A stretch of DNA of 21,564 bases from a virus. The position numbers and the translations under genes are program-made. The stretch is from the IMG/VR virus record IMGVR_UViG_3300010392_000358, positions 1-21,564 of that record; one strand, given 5' to 3'. This document shows, one piece after another, positions 6,307 through 13,905 of this stretch (position 1 is the stretch's first letter; the number at the start of each line of letters is the position of its first letter). The notes beneath the pieces were generated by a model that was not told where the DNA came from, searched no databases, and saw only the letters and a program-made list of their open reading frames with translations.

Positions 6307-8124
6307 TTAGGCGACGACAAGCTCCTCGTCTTCGAGGTAGCTGCCCGATTGATCTTCCTGGTGAACCAAGGCCCGTCCGAGCGCCATGATCAGCGCGACG
6401 ATCCCGTCGATCTTGTCGCCCGACTTTGACTTGTCCGGCTTGAGGTTGCCCGCCGGGTCTTGCCAGGCGACGGCGTTGGACGCCATCCAGGTCAAGACCG
6501 GGTTGCCCCCATGGGCCAACAAGTGGCCCGGCAAAAAGCGCTCAGCGAGCTCGCGGCACGGCGGGCTCATGCTGGCGTAACCCTGGCGGAACGTAACCAT
6601 CTCGTGACCGTCGGCCATAAGCTGAGTGACGAGCTGCGAGCTGTTCCAAGCATCGAAGGCAATTTCTTGAATGTTGAACCGCTCGGCCAGCGGCCGCTCA
6701 GCGTCGATATACTGCGAAACGAAAGACAGACCCTCGGGCTCGCGAGCGAGCTGAGCGAAAACCTGCTTGCCCGAGATCACCGCGCGGATCACGTCATAGT
6801 CGACCACGTTGCCCTCAGTGGCGATCATGTGGCCCTCGCGGACCCAAAGATCGTAAGGCACCCGATCCTTGCGAGCACGCTGAGCAACGCCGTCGGCCGG
6901 GCAAAAATGCCGGGCCACAACATGCCAGGGCTCGCCAGTCTCAATCGGCGGAAAGAGCAACACCAGCGCCGTGATATCGTTGCGGCTCGAAAGATCGAGG
7001 CCCGCGAAACAATCACGCCCCTCAAGTGCCTCCTCATCGACCTGAGTGGCACAAAGACGCCAATCAACCATTGGCAGCCAGCGGGTTGCCTGCTCGGTCC
7101 AGATCGACAGGTGAAGGCGCTTAAAAGCGTTCTCAGCCGACGGAACGACACCGGCCTTCTTTGCCTCCTTGCGGACGTAGTCGACGCCGATCGTTTGCCC
7201 GAGGCTCGGATTTGCTTGCGCCCAAACCCGAGGGTCGGAGATATCAGCATCCGGATCCGCAGCAAAGATGATCGGCAGAAATTCAGGATCCTCGAGATCG
7301 CCGTCGCGGACTTGCTTGGCGTATTCGTGCTGCTCATAGCAAAACGATAGCCGGTCAAAGCCCGAGGTGGTGATCAGCAGCTCAAGCGGTTGAGCGCGAG
7401 CGCCGGTCGAGGTGTGGAGCGTGTCGTATAGGTCGCGGTGAGCGAAGGTATGGACCTCATCGCCAATGATGCAAGAGGCGTTAAGGCCGTGCTTGGTGCC
7501 GGCCGAGGAGCTCAACACCTGATAACTCGAATAGCTTGGCGGGCCGAGGGTGATGGCCCGAGCAAATTCCCGAGAGCGCATCGCCAGCTCTTGGCTCTGC
7601 GAGCGCATCCTCTTTGCCTCAGTGTGCGCGAGAGCGGCCTGCTTGGTGTCACTGGCGAAGCTGTAAACCTCAGCACCGACCTCATGGTCAGCAAAGGTCA
7701 TGAGCAGCCCGACACCGGCAGCGAACCCCGTCTTGCCGTTCTTGCGCGGCACCTCGATATAAACAATCCGAAAACGTCGCGTTCCGTCGGCGCGCTTCCA
7801 GCCAAACATCACCCGAAGGGTGGCAGCCTGCCAGGTCAGCGGATCAAAAGGCCGCCCAGCCCACTTGCCCTTAGTGTGGCGCAGGTAGCGCTTGAAAAAG
7901 AAAACCGCCCGATCGGCGGCGCGTTCGTCGAAGTAGTGCCCCTCAGGCGCCGTCTCTTCAGCCCAGCGATAAAGGTTCTCTGCAAACTGGACAGCATAAG
8001 CCTCAGCGAGCTCGGCGATCTCCACGTCCGTCGCCTCATGGCCGGGAAATTTTTCGATTATTTTCTCAATGGATTTTCCCAGCCTCGCCAAAGATCTCGT
8101 CCTCCGAGAAGCCCTCGTCGTCAC
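6307..8124 (-). CDS. terL: Terminase large subunit
   Basis: This roughly 605-aa packaging motor has an N-terminal ATPase with a Walker A-like VPRKNGKT (residues 125-132) and a Walker B CIIGDEVH (Asp222-Glu223). A TTSGF coupling segment follows (about 252-256). The C-terminal RNase H-like nuclease shows GLDLSSRND (Asp377), IAFDAWNS and KIDGIVALIMALGRA. It pumps phage DNA into the prohead and cuts the concatemer. The reading frame opens with a GTG at 8124. A TTG at 8091 with a GGAGG site nine bases upstream is an equally plausible start. It overlaps the small terminase gene, as in many phages. Confidence 0.95.
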   Translation of the reverse strand: MTTRASRRTRSLARLGKSIEKIIEKFPGHEATDVEIAELAEAYAVQFAENLYRWAEETAPEGHYFDERAADRAVFFFKRYLRHTKGKWAGRPFDPLTWQAATLRVMFGWKRADGTRRFRIVYIEVPRKNGKTGFAAGVGLLMTFADHEVGAEVYSFASDTKQAALAHTEAKRMRSQSQELAMRSREFARAITLGPPSYSSYQVLSSSAGTKHGLNASCIIGDEVHTFAHRDLYDTLHTSTGARAQPLELLITTSGFDRLSFCYEQHEYAKQVRDGDLEDPEFLPIIFAADPDADISDPRVWAQANPSLGQTIGVDYVRKEAKKAGVVPSAENAFKRLHLSIWTEQATRWLPMVDWRLCATQVDEEALEGRDCFAGLDLSSRNDITALVLLFPPIETGEPWHVVARHFCPADGVAQRARKDRVPYDLWVREGHMIATEGNVVDYDVIRAVISGKQVFAQLAREPEGLSFVSQYIDAERPLAERFNIQEIAFDAWNSSQLVTQLMADGHEMVTFRQGYASMSPPCRELAERFLPGHLLAHGGNPVLTWMASNAVAWQDPAGNLKPDKSKSGDKIDGIVALIMALGRALVHQEDQSGSYLEDEELVVA

Positions 8125-8611
8125 TCAACGCTAGAGAGTTAGGGTGATCTTGCGAGGGCCAGCCCTCAGTACCAGGTAACTGCGGCGCCGGAGGAGCCGC
8201 CCCCTGAGCCGCACGACCGCGAGAGGCTGGGGTCAACCCAAACTCACCGGCGAGCTGGCGATACTCCTTGCGCGCTTCCGCAGCGATCGAGATCGCCGGG
8301 TTCTTGCGCATGATCCCGCCTTTTTTGTAGGTCATACCGTCACGCTTGACCGAGGTCTCAGCCTGGCGCCATCGGTCATAGGCCGAACAGAGCGCCTCAA
8401 AAGCCCCGAGATCGAGCTCGGTTAACAGCCCCAGGCGCGCAAGCTTAGGAACAAGCTCTTTCCATTTCCGCTTGCCATGCTGCCCCAACCAAGAAGGCGG
8501 CGTCGGCGCACCAGCCCGCTCGGGCTGAGGCTCGTCCTTCGGCAAGGGCCGTTTACCAGGATTGCCCGCCGCGATCTTGGCAGCCGTCGGCTTAGGTCGT
8601 CGGCCAGCCAT
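8066..8611 (-). CDS. terS: Terminase small subunit (P27-like)
   Basis: This 181-aa protein recognises phage DNA and delivers it to the large terminase. The N-terminus MAGRRPKPTAAKIAAGNPGKRPLP is the basic 'GRP.KP...K...GNPGKR' start of the P27/terminase_4 family. The helical centre contains LTELDLGAFEALCSAYDRWRQAE, and IMRKNPAISIAAEARKEYRQLAGEFGLTPASR is the conserved C-terminal helix and motif. Residues after about 135 form a Pro/Ala/Ser-rich variable tail. The ATG at 8611 has AGGAGG nine bases upstream, better placed than the TTG two codons earlier. It overlaps terL. Confidence 0.92.
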   Translation of the reverse strand: MAGRRPKPTAAKIAAGNPGKRPLPKDEPQPERAGAPTPPSWLGQHGKRKWKELVPKLARLGLLTELDLGAFEALCSAYDRWRQAETSVKRDGMTYKKGGIMRKNPAISIAAEARKEYRQLAGEFGLTPASRGRAAQGAAPPAPQLPGTEGWPSQDHPNSLALSDDEGFSEDEIFGEAGKIH

Positions 8612-8706
8612 GGGCAAAACCCTCCTGCTAGGAAAATTATTTTTTCATTTCGCGGCGGTAAAAAGGTGACTACCCAACCGGTCAAGGCGCGGCAGGCTGT
8701 AGAGAT

Positions 8707-9084
8707 TTAGCCCCCCCTCCCCCTGGAAGGGCCGAAGCGGCCGTCCTCGCGGGCGGTTTTCCGATCGTGGCAAATTTTGCAAAGAGACTGGAGGTTGTTC
8801 CAGTCGAGGCGGAGAGCGTCGTCACCCTTGTGAGGCTTGATATGATCGACCGCCTCAACTGCCTCGGTGCGACCATGCGAGGCGCACTCGACACACAACG
8901 GGTTCTCTTCGATATAGGCAGCCCGCAGCTTGCGCCAGTCGTGACCATAGCCACGCTTAGCCGACGAACCGCGTTCGCGATCCAAGACCTGGCGGCGCTC
9001 GCGCTGGTGCTCAAGGCAAAAGCGGCCATGAGTGAGTAGAGGGCAACCAGGGTGGTTACACGGCTTGGCTGGGCTGCGAGGCAA
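8707..9084 (-). CDS. HNH endonuclease next to the terminase
   Basis: This 125-aa nuclease has an N-terminal Cys-rich zinc-like module (C9, C14, C23, H26: PCNHPGCP then GRFCLEH). The HNH fold follows, with C64-V-E-C67, the catalytic pair D80-H81 in VDHIKPHKGD, N97 in WNNLQSLC, and C102-K-I-C105-H106. HNH proteins beside terminase in HK97-like phages are known to assist terminase cleavage at cos, and that role is inferred here. The start is a TTG at 9084 (MPRSPAKP) with GGAGG five bases upstream. No ATG fits. It is the first gene of the late leftward series, directly after two terminator hairpins. Confidence 0.9.
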   Translation of the reverse strand: MPRSPAKPCNHPGCPLLTHGRFCLEHQRERRQVLDRERGSSAKRGYGHDWRKLRAAYIEENPLCVECASHGRTEAVEAVDHIKPHKGDDALRLDWNNLQSLCKICHDRKTAREDGRFGPSRGRGG

Positions 9085-9095
9085 AGGCGCCTCCG

Positions 9096-9131
9096 AAAAA
9101 GAGAACGGCCCACCGGAAAGGGCAGGCCGTT
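9096..9131 (-). terminator. Intrinsic terminator 2 upstream of the packaging genes
   Basis: On the minus strand AACGGCC and GGCCGTT form a perfect seven-base stem around a 14-base loop, followed by CTCTTTTTC. It lies immediately before the ribosome site of the HNH gene. Nothing on the plus strand needs it as a terminator, so it probably acts on leftward RNA entering the late operon. Confidence 0.65.
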
Positions 9132-9202
9132 CATAAGTTTAACAGGGAGGCTTTACGTCTGGGAGACGTTGGGGGCCTCAAGGCACCCAAGCTCTCAAGC
9201 CA

Positions 9203-9236
9203 TAAGAAAACCCGCCTGATCGTGATGATCGGCGGG
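9203..9236 (-). terminator. Intrinsic terminator 1 upstream of the packaging genes
   Basis: On the minus strand CCCGCC pairs with GGCGGG, with an inner GATC/GATC extension, and is followed by TTTTCTT. This is a strong intrinsic terminator. It is about 20-55 bases downstream of the inferred start of the late promoter at 9264-9292. It would also stop leftward transcripts leaving the 9311-9970 gene. Confidence 0.75.
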
Positions 9237-9263
9237 CTGACCCATTCCTCGAGAGATAGTGAA

Positions 9264-9292
9264 TTGATACCTTAACCTGTCCTGTGTGTCAA
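9264..9292 (-). promoter_or_regulatory. Candidate late promoter
   Basis: On the minus strand a perfect -35 box TTGACA (9287-9292) is followed by a 17-base spacer and a -10 box TATCAA (9264-9269, four of six). Transcription would start near 9257 and run directly into terminators 1 and 2 before reaching the HNH and terminase genes. The -35 box is part of the same GACACA motif that is repeated upstream of the 9311-9970 gene. Confidence 0.6.
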
Positions 9293-9310
9293 CAACCTGT
9301 ATCCAGAGGC

Positions 9311-9970
9311 CTACTCGCCCCCAATATCTTGCGGCTGGCTGGGGAGCGGGCAGCCCTCTCGGGCAAGCTGGAAAATGTGCAGGGCGGCACGGAACTCAAC
9401 AAGCAGAGAGCCAGAGCGCAGGGAGAAAGCGCGCTCCATTGCCCGGAAGCCCTGGCGCTTGGTGATCAGATTATCAAACACGTCGGCCAAGGTGCGGCCC
9501 TCATCAAAGGCCGAGAGCTTATGGCGCCGAGCCCCGACGACCACCGTCGCAATGTAACCGCGCCAATCAGCAAACACCCGACGGCTCGCTTGAGGGATGG
9601 GATCGGGCGAGGCTTTCGGTGTGGTCGGAGCGCTGGCGCTGGTATCGACCCTTATCGCCTCATAATCAATGGCGGGGATATTGTGGCTAAAGCCCTGCGA
9701 CCAGAGGTCAACGATATCAACCAGGTTCTTGCGCTCGACTTCGGAGAGCTGCGGGCTATTGATTATCAGCTTGAGAGGATCGGGGCCACGTCGCGAGGCT
9801 CCCCGGTCCATAGTGATCGCCGCGCTGATTGCTTCCGCCGTCTCGATATATCCGCTCTTCTTGAGAGCCTTTGCCATACGCTTTGCAGCACGGCGGCCCT
9901 CGTCGGTCTTGCCGACCTGCTCGAAGAGCTTCACGGCCTGCGCCCTTGGAATACTGATTGCCTCACTCAT
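9311..9970 (-). CDS. Unrecognised 219-aa phage protein in the position of a Q-like antiterminator
   Basis: I do not recognise this protein by sequence. The N-terminal 60 residues are basic and helical (GRRAAKRMAKALKKSGY, then TAEAISAAI). A Thr/Pro/Ser/Ala-rich linker spans about residues 108-127. The C-terminal half carries a distinctive DWRGYIATVVVGARRHKL, then SAFDEGRTLADVFDNL. There are no transmembrane segments and no Cys clusters. The ATG at 9970 ends a 350-base gene-free region with many TGTGTC repeats. The gene stops just upstream of a promoter followed by terminators that lead into the late genes, which is where lambda-type phages carry the late antiterminator Q. A regulatory role is therefore inferred from place only; another DNA-metabolism role is possible. 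Confidence 0.8.
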   Translation of the reverse strand: MSEAISIPRAQAVKLFEQVGKTDEGRRAAKRMAKALKKSGYIETAEAISAAITMDRGASRRGPDPLKLIINSPQLSEVERKNLVDIVDLWSQGFSHNIPAIDYEAIRVDTSASAPTTPKASPDPIPQASRRVFADWRGYIATVVVGARRHKLSAFDEGRTLADVFDNLITKRQGFRAMERAFSLRSGSLLVEFRAALHIFQLAREGCPLPSQPQDIGGE

Positions 9971-10319
9971 ACCTGAAAACCCCTGTTTGTGTCAGCGTGC
10001 CAACCCTGTGTCGGTCTTGTGTCGGCTTTTGTGTCAGCGCTAGACCGCAGAAACCCTACCTCCTTCTTCTCTTCTCTTTTGTTTGACACAAGAAAGAGAG
10101 AAGAGAGAGGTTGTTTGAATACGTGCAGGCGCACCTCTCCTGTGGTGCCCCCCTGTGTTTGTTGTGTCAGCGGTGTCAAGTGGCCTGAGCGCCCCGGTGA
10201 GCGGGCCTTTGGGCTGACACAAGCCTTGACACAAAAGCCAGGAGGCTCGGCCGATCTGTGTCGTAAGCCTTTAACTTGAAGAGACCGAGGGAAGAGGGGG
10301 GGCGGGGGAGAAGGGGCTA
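9971..10319. repeat. Gene-free region with a TGTGTC / GACACA repeat cluster
   Basis: About 350 bases without a convincing gene. TGTGTC occurs on the plus strand at 9988, 10007, 10018, 10030, 10163 and 10257, and inverted as GACACA at 10085, 10216 and 10228. Three copies share the longer core TTGTGTCAGCG (9987, 10029, 10162). Neighbouring copies are 11-12 bases apart (10007/10018/10030 and 10216/10228), about one helical turn. The region also holds a pyrimidine/purine hairpin (10069-10105) and a long purine tract (about 10278-10317). It follows the helicase-like gene, so a replication origin with iterons or a multi-operator site is plausible. Confidence 0.7.
10069..10105. other. Pyrimidine/purine hairpin inside the repeat cluster
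   Basis: CTCTTCTC (10069-10076) and GAGAAGAG (10098-10105) form an eight-base perfect stem. Partial inner pairing surrounds a GACACA motif in the loop. The left arm is almost pure pyrimidine and the right arm almost pure purine, an easily melted or structured element within a G+C-rich genome. Confidence 0.45.
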
Positions 10320-12092
10320 TCATGCCTCGACCTCCCCTTGAGCTTGAGGAGGCTCGTCGGGCACCACGACCGGGCGAGCGTCGGCCAAAACTTCGAGCGG
10401 GATCCGGACACCGCGCGATCGGACCTGGCCGAAAAATATCGCATTGGGGAGCCGCTCGGGCGATCCTTTGGGCGTTTCCATTTGTGGCAGCACTTTGCGC
10501 CAGCCTGACTTTGCCCAATCCGTGCCCTTGAAAATCTCCTCAAGGCCCGGATGGTTGTCAGCGATCACAATCTCGCGGCGATAAGGATCCTCGGCAACGG
10601 GCCGGATCAAAATTCCATATTCATCTTTGAGAGCCGTGGCGATCCAGTCAGCGCCGCGACCGCCATCGGCAATCGTCTTGAGGATCGACCCGAGGACCAT
10701 CTCGCTTTGACCAATCCGAACGCGCCGCCCAACCAAGGCAGCCCAACAACGCGCCGAGGCCGATTGACCGCCGTCACCCTCGCGGGCCTCACTAATCAAA
10801 ACCGTCTCAATCCATTCCTTAAGTTGGGGAGACGCGGCGGCCGCGCCCGAATGAGCCAGCGCCGAGGCGGCGGCAAGAATAATCGCCAGCGCATCGCTGC
10901 GCCGACCATCAAGCCCGCCCTCAACCAATTGCCGGCGGATCAATTTGAACCCCTGGCGGACAATTGGGTAAGCCGAATAAAGTCGGTGACGAAGGGCCGG
11001 CCCGACGGCGCGGATCTCTTCCAAAGACGTCTCGAGATATTCGATCGCCTCGGCGGTTGGCGACATGCGACGGAACTCAAGCATGATATGCCGGTTTTCG
11101 TCGGCGTCCTTCATTGGCGGCGGCTCGACCGAGCCAAACAAAAAAGAGGCCTCAATCTTGCCGGTGCGACCCTCGGCTCCCCCCAAAGCAAAATTGCCTC
11201 GATTAGGCTCGAAAGCCGCCCGCGCCATTTCTAAAATATTGGTCGAGTTGTTGTTGTTCTCACGGACCTCAAATTCATCAACAATCACCGGCAAAGCGAA
11301 GCGATGATCAGAGAGCTCGTCGCGGATCCCCGCATAGGTCGCTTTCTCATAGCGTAAAGCTAAATCGCCGGTCACCGCCTCGATAAGGTCGAAATAGTGC
11401 GACTTGCCCGATCCCGAAGGGCCGACCGCCGAACCTGGCGGGCGGCGAGGCAGGGCTTGCGGCAAGACTTGGCAGGCGATAAGGCCGAAAGCCAAAATAG
11501 GATCAAGCATCGGATCGGACCACGCCCAAGAGGTCAAGAGCTGGCGGATCTGCGCGATCGCCTTGTCGTCGGCCGGTTTGCCGGCGGGCAAATCGCGGGG
11601 CGGTTGGGCCGCATAAAGAAACCCGCCGATTTCTGTTCCGGCAGGAATGGAGCGAACCTCTTTTAGGGCCTCGCCCTCAAAAACATAGTGGCGAAGTTCA
11701 GCCCCACCATGGACGACCAGGCCGCCCTCGCCATCATCCCAAACCCCCGCGCCTCGCCAGGATCTATCGGCGTCAAAAATTCCCTTGTGATGGGCCTCGC
11801 GGATCAAGGCCGCATTGAGAGCCGAGAGATCAAACGGGGTTTTAGGTGCATTACGACCGCCACTGGCCGGAGGATAAAACTCTGAGGGCCAGGCAACCTT
11901 GCCGCCAAATAAATCGAGGATCCCGTTAAGGGTCAAAGTCCGACCGCTAAACTGGCGGAACTGGCGGGCAGCGTCGGTGAAAAAGTAAGACCCGGCGGCA
12001 TGGCCGAGGATCTGGATCGGACAATTGGGCGGCAAAGTAGAACCGAGAACCCCTTGGGCGTCGAGAGCGTCGCGCACGTCGTTCTCGCTCAT
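10320..12092 (-). CDS. Replication helicase-like P-loop ATPase
   Basis: This 590-aa protein has a Walker A GPSGSGKS (residues 224-231) and a Walker B LPVIVDEFE (Asp272-Glu273). A sensor-like NILEMARAAFEPNRG segment and FLFGSVEPPPMKDADENRHIMLEF (about 318-340) follow, the latter typical of phage and mobile-element superfamily 3-like or DUF927-type helicase domains. The N-terminal 200 residues include FFTDAARQFRQFSGRTLTLNGILDLFGG (split: FFTDAARQFRQF, LNGILDLFGG), a region seen before such ATPase domains. It probably unwinds phage DNA at initiation. Its ATG overlaps the stop of the primase gene in an ATGA arrangement, so the two are translationally coupled as a primase-helicase pair. Confidence 0.85.
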   Translation of the reverse strand: MSENDVRDALDAQGVLGSTLPPNCPIQILGHAAGSYFFTDAARQFRQFSGRTLTLNGILDLFGGKVAWPSEFYPPASGGRNAPKTPFDLSALNAALIREAHHKGIFDADRSWRGAGVWDDGEGGLVVHGGAELRHYVFEGEALKEVRSIPAGTEIGGFLYAAQPPRDLPAGKPADDKAIAQIRQLLTSWAWSDPMLDPILAFGLIACQVLPQALPRRPPGSAVGPSGSGKSHYFDLIEAVTGDLALRYEKATYAGIRDELSDHRFALPVIVDEFEVRENNNNSTNILEMARAAFEPNRGNFALGGAEGRTGKIEASFLFGSVEPPPMKDADENRHIMLEFRRMSPTAEAIEYLETSLEEIRAVGPALRHRLYSAYPIVRQGFKLIRRQLVEGGLDGRRSDALAIILAAASALAHSGAAAASPQLKEWIETVLISEAREGDGGQSASARCWAALVGRRVRIGQSEMVLGSILKTIADGGRGADWIATALKDEYGILIRPVAEDPYRREIVIADNHPGLEEIFKGTDWAKSGWRKVLPQMETPKGSPERLPNAIFFGQVRSRGVRIPLEVLADARPVVVPDEPPQAQGEVEA

Positions 12093-13168
12093 TGGTCGGC
12101 ACCCATCAAAAGATCATTGAAATCCTTGCCCTCGGGCGGGATCTTGGCTTCGATATGGAGGCCGCCGCATTCTTGGGGCTTCTCTTCGGCCAGGCGGGCG
12201 GTGAAATCCCAAAGCGCCTTCTCAATTGCCTTGCGCGCCGGGCTCCCCTCTTTATCGCCATCGGCGCAAAGAAAGAGGTTTTGAAGGCCGCCGATCAAAG
12301 GTTGATTAATGAAATTCCCCACCGAGCCAACGGCCCAAACGGCCCAATCTGGTTTAACCTTCAAAATTGATAAGCCCGTTTCAATCCCCTCACATAAAGC
12401 CAGGGTCGAAGGCAGCGGCCCGCGCGGGCCAGAGAGACGGATCGCCCCGCCGCGCATGGAGCCGAGCATCATTTTTGCGGGCTGGTGATTGATCTTTTTA
12501 AACCAACCACGAATTTCACTTTCAACCAAAAAGGTCCGGTGGATCCCCATAAAATTCCCCTCAGCGTCTTGAACTCCTGCGACCATGGCCGGGAAGGATT
12601 GGCCCGAGGGCGAATGCAAAAGATTTGGGTGATATCGCAGAGCGGCCGGGCAAGCAATTTGGATCCGGCGATAATTGAGATACCCCTGAGCGGGCGACTG
12701 AGCACCGGGGAGAGTTTCATCCCAAATAGCGCGGGCCTTAGCTTGTTTCTCCGCACCTTCCTCGGCGGCCTTTTTATCGCGGGCCGCCTTCCTGGCTGCC
12801 AGATCAGCCTTGCGCTGAGCCTCAGCCTCCTTGTCGGCTTTGGTTTTTGGTTTGCGTTTGCCGCCGGTCGAAACCGGCAGGCCGAGAAACTCTTTAGCCC
12901 GGCGGATCGCGCCGCCATTGTCCAGGCCCTCAACAATCTTGATAAGGTCGATCAGGTTGCCGCCGCGATCAGCGGCAAAGTCACGCCACCGCCCGGCATA
13001 CTGCCCGGAGAGCGGGACCGAGACCTGGTCTTTCTTGCCCGTTTCGAGGCCTGGCGCCATCCAGCGCGGCCCGGTGCGCTTGCCCAGCGGCAAGAACTCA
13101 CGGCAAACGGCCTCAGCCTGAGCCGTCAACAGATCCGCCACCTCAGCAAAAGAGAGATCGTCGCTCAT
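12089..13168 (-). CDS. Toprim-domain DNA primase-like protein
   Basis: This 359-aa protein starts MSDDLSFAEVADLLTAQAEAV. An N-terminal zinc-finger-like segment without the usual cysteines reads GRWRDFAADRGGNLIDLI (about residues 60-77). It resembles the P4-type primase start, which reads 'W.DF....GD.idl'. A Lys/Ala-rich coiled linker (about 97-140) precedes the Toprim domain, which shows LALCEGIETGLSI (acidic Glu) and LFLCADGDKEGSPARKA (DxD-like). It likely makes primers for the coupled helicase. I chose the ATG at 13168; an ATG at 13201 would add 11 unlikely residues overlapping a palindromic operator. It diverges from hicA. Confidence 0.88.
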   Translation of the reverse strand: MSDDLSFAEVADLLTAQAEAVCREFLPLGKRTGPRWMAPGLETGKKDQVSVPLSGQYAGRWRDFAADRGGNLIDLIKIVEGLDNGGAIRRAKEFLGLPVSTGGKRKPKTKADKEAEAQRKADLAARKAARDKKAAEEGAEKQAKARAIWDETLPGAQSPAQGYLNYRRIQIACPAALRYHPNLLHSPSGQSFPAMVAGVQDAEGNFMGIHRTFLVESEIRGWFKKINHQPAKMMLGSMRGGAIRLSGPRGPLPSTLALCEGIETGLSILKVKPDWAVWAVGSVGNFINQPLIGGLQNLFLCADGDKEGSPARKAIEKALWDFTARLAEEKPQECGGLHIEAKIPPEGKDFNDLLMGADQ

Positions 13169-13186
13169 GCCCGCCCCCCTAAAAAG

Positions 13187-13244
13187 GTGTGTATTGCACA
13201 CACTTTATTGTTGACGGCTGCCGAGGAGTGTGTATAATACACAC
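13187..13244. promoter_or_regulatory. Divergent hicA / primase promoter with two palindromic operators
   Basis: Two similar 17-bp sites lie 41 bases apart centre to centre: GTGTGTATTGCACACAC (13187-13203, near-palindrome) and GTGTGTATAATACACAC (13228-13244, perfect palindrome). A plus-strand promoter TTGACG (13211-13216), 16 bases, TATAAT (13233-13238) drives hicA, with its -10 inside the second site. The first site lies just upstream of the primase start. HicB antitoxins carry a ribbon-helix-helix domain and repress their own promoter, so these are probably HicB/HicAB operators acting on both directions. Confidence 0.75.
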
Positions 13245-13266
13245 ATAAGCAACGAGGAACGAGGAA

Positions 13267-13455
13267 ATGAAAAACAGTCGCCAGATCATAAAAGCCTTGA
13301 GAGCCGACGGTTGGCAGAAAGTGGGGCAGGTTGGGGATCACGTCCAGTTTAAACACCCAACAAAAAAAGGCCGGGTTACGGTCACCCACCCAAGAAAAGA
13401 CTTCCCAATCGGAACGCTCAAGAGCATCGAGAAACAGGCGGGGATCAAGCTCTAA
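13267..13455 (+). CDS. hicA: HicA-family mRNA interferase toxin
   Basis: This 62-aa protein has the full HicA pattern: MKNSRQIIKALRADGWQKV, then GQVGDHVQFKHP with the catalytic His25 in G-D-H, then GRVTVTHPRKDFPIGTLKSIEKQAGI. HicA toxins adopt a dsRBD-like fold and cleave mRNA until bound by HicB. The length is typical. The GAGGAA ribosome site (about 13260-13265) is close to the ATG at 13267. It is the first gene of a plus-strand unit hicA-hicB-membrane protein, running against the surrounding leftward genes and starting from a strong-looking promoter with palindromic operators. Confidence 0.95.
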   Translation: MKNSRQIIKALRADGWQKVGQVGDHVQFKHPTKKGRVTVTHPRKDFPIGTLKSIEKQAGIKL

Positions 13456-13512
13456 GGAGCCCCCCGCCGAGGCGGCGGACCAATCAATCAAACACAAATT
13501 GAGATCAAAACA

Positions 13513-13899
13513 ATGAAACAGACCTATATCGCGATCATTCATAAAGACCCCGAGAGTGACTTCGGGCTGTCCTTCCCCGACTTTCCCGGCTGCGTCACCG
13601 CAGGCGATAGTTTTGAGGAGGCGGCCAGTGAGGCCGAGGAGGTGCTCAAGTTTCACATTGCCGGCATGAGCGCCGATGGTGAGGAGATCCCCGAGGCGTC
13701 GAACTTTGATTTTGACCTGGCCGACGAGCCAGGCTTCGTTGGCGTGACCCTTATCGAGGTCGACGTGCCGGGCCGCAAAGAGCGATACAACGTCACCCTC
13801 GACGTCGGCTTGGTCGCTCGCATCGACGAGGCGGCCGGTAAAGGTAAACGATCGGATTTCTTGGGCCAGGCGGCCGAAGAGAAATTGGGGAGGGGTTAG
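13513..13899 (+). CDS. hicB: HicB-family antitoxin and autorepressor
   Basis: This 128-aa protein neutralises HicA and represses the operon. The N-terminal RNase H-like HicB fold reads YIAIIHKDPESDFGLSFPDFPGCVTAGDSF (key pieces FGLSFPDFPGCVTAGDSFEEA), then EAEEVLKFHIAGM. The C-terminal 35 residues, RYNVTLDVGLVARIDEAAGKGKRSDFL, form a ribbon-helix-helix DNA-binding domain, the longer type of HicB. The ATG at 13513 lacks a clear Shine-Dalgarno and follows an A-rich leader, which may keep its translation separate from hicA. A small CCGCC/GGCGG hairpin lies between the two genes (about 13469-13480). Confidence 0.95.
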   Translation: MKQTYIAIIHKDPESDFGLSFPDFPGCVTAGDSFEEAASEAEEVLKFHIAGMSADGEEIPEASNFDFDLADEPGFVGVTLIEVDVPGRKERYNVTLDVGLVARIDEAAGKGKRSDFLGQAAEEKLGRG

Positions 13900-13905
13900 A
13901 ATATT

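Noticed and set aside
8965-8977. CGAAC-CGC-GTTCG inside the HNH gene as a fifth copy of the 15-bp palindrome
   Set aside because: It differs at three of fifteen positions including the conserved centre, and lies mid-gene in Arg/Glu-rich coding sequence, so coincidence is likely.
9967-10518. Minus-strand open frame across the TGTGTC repeat cluster
   Set aside because: Its Asp-Thr repeats are just translations of the DNA repeats, and its upstream half overlaps the helicase-like gene in another frame.
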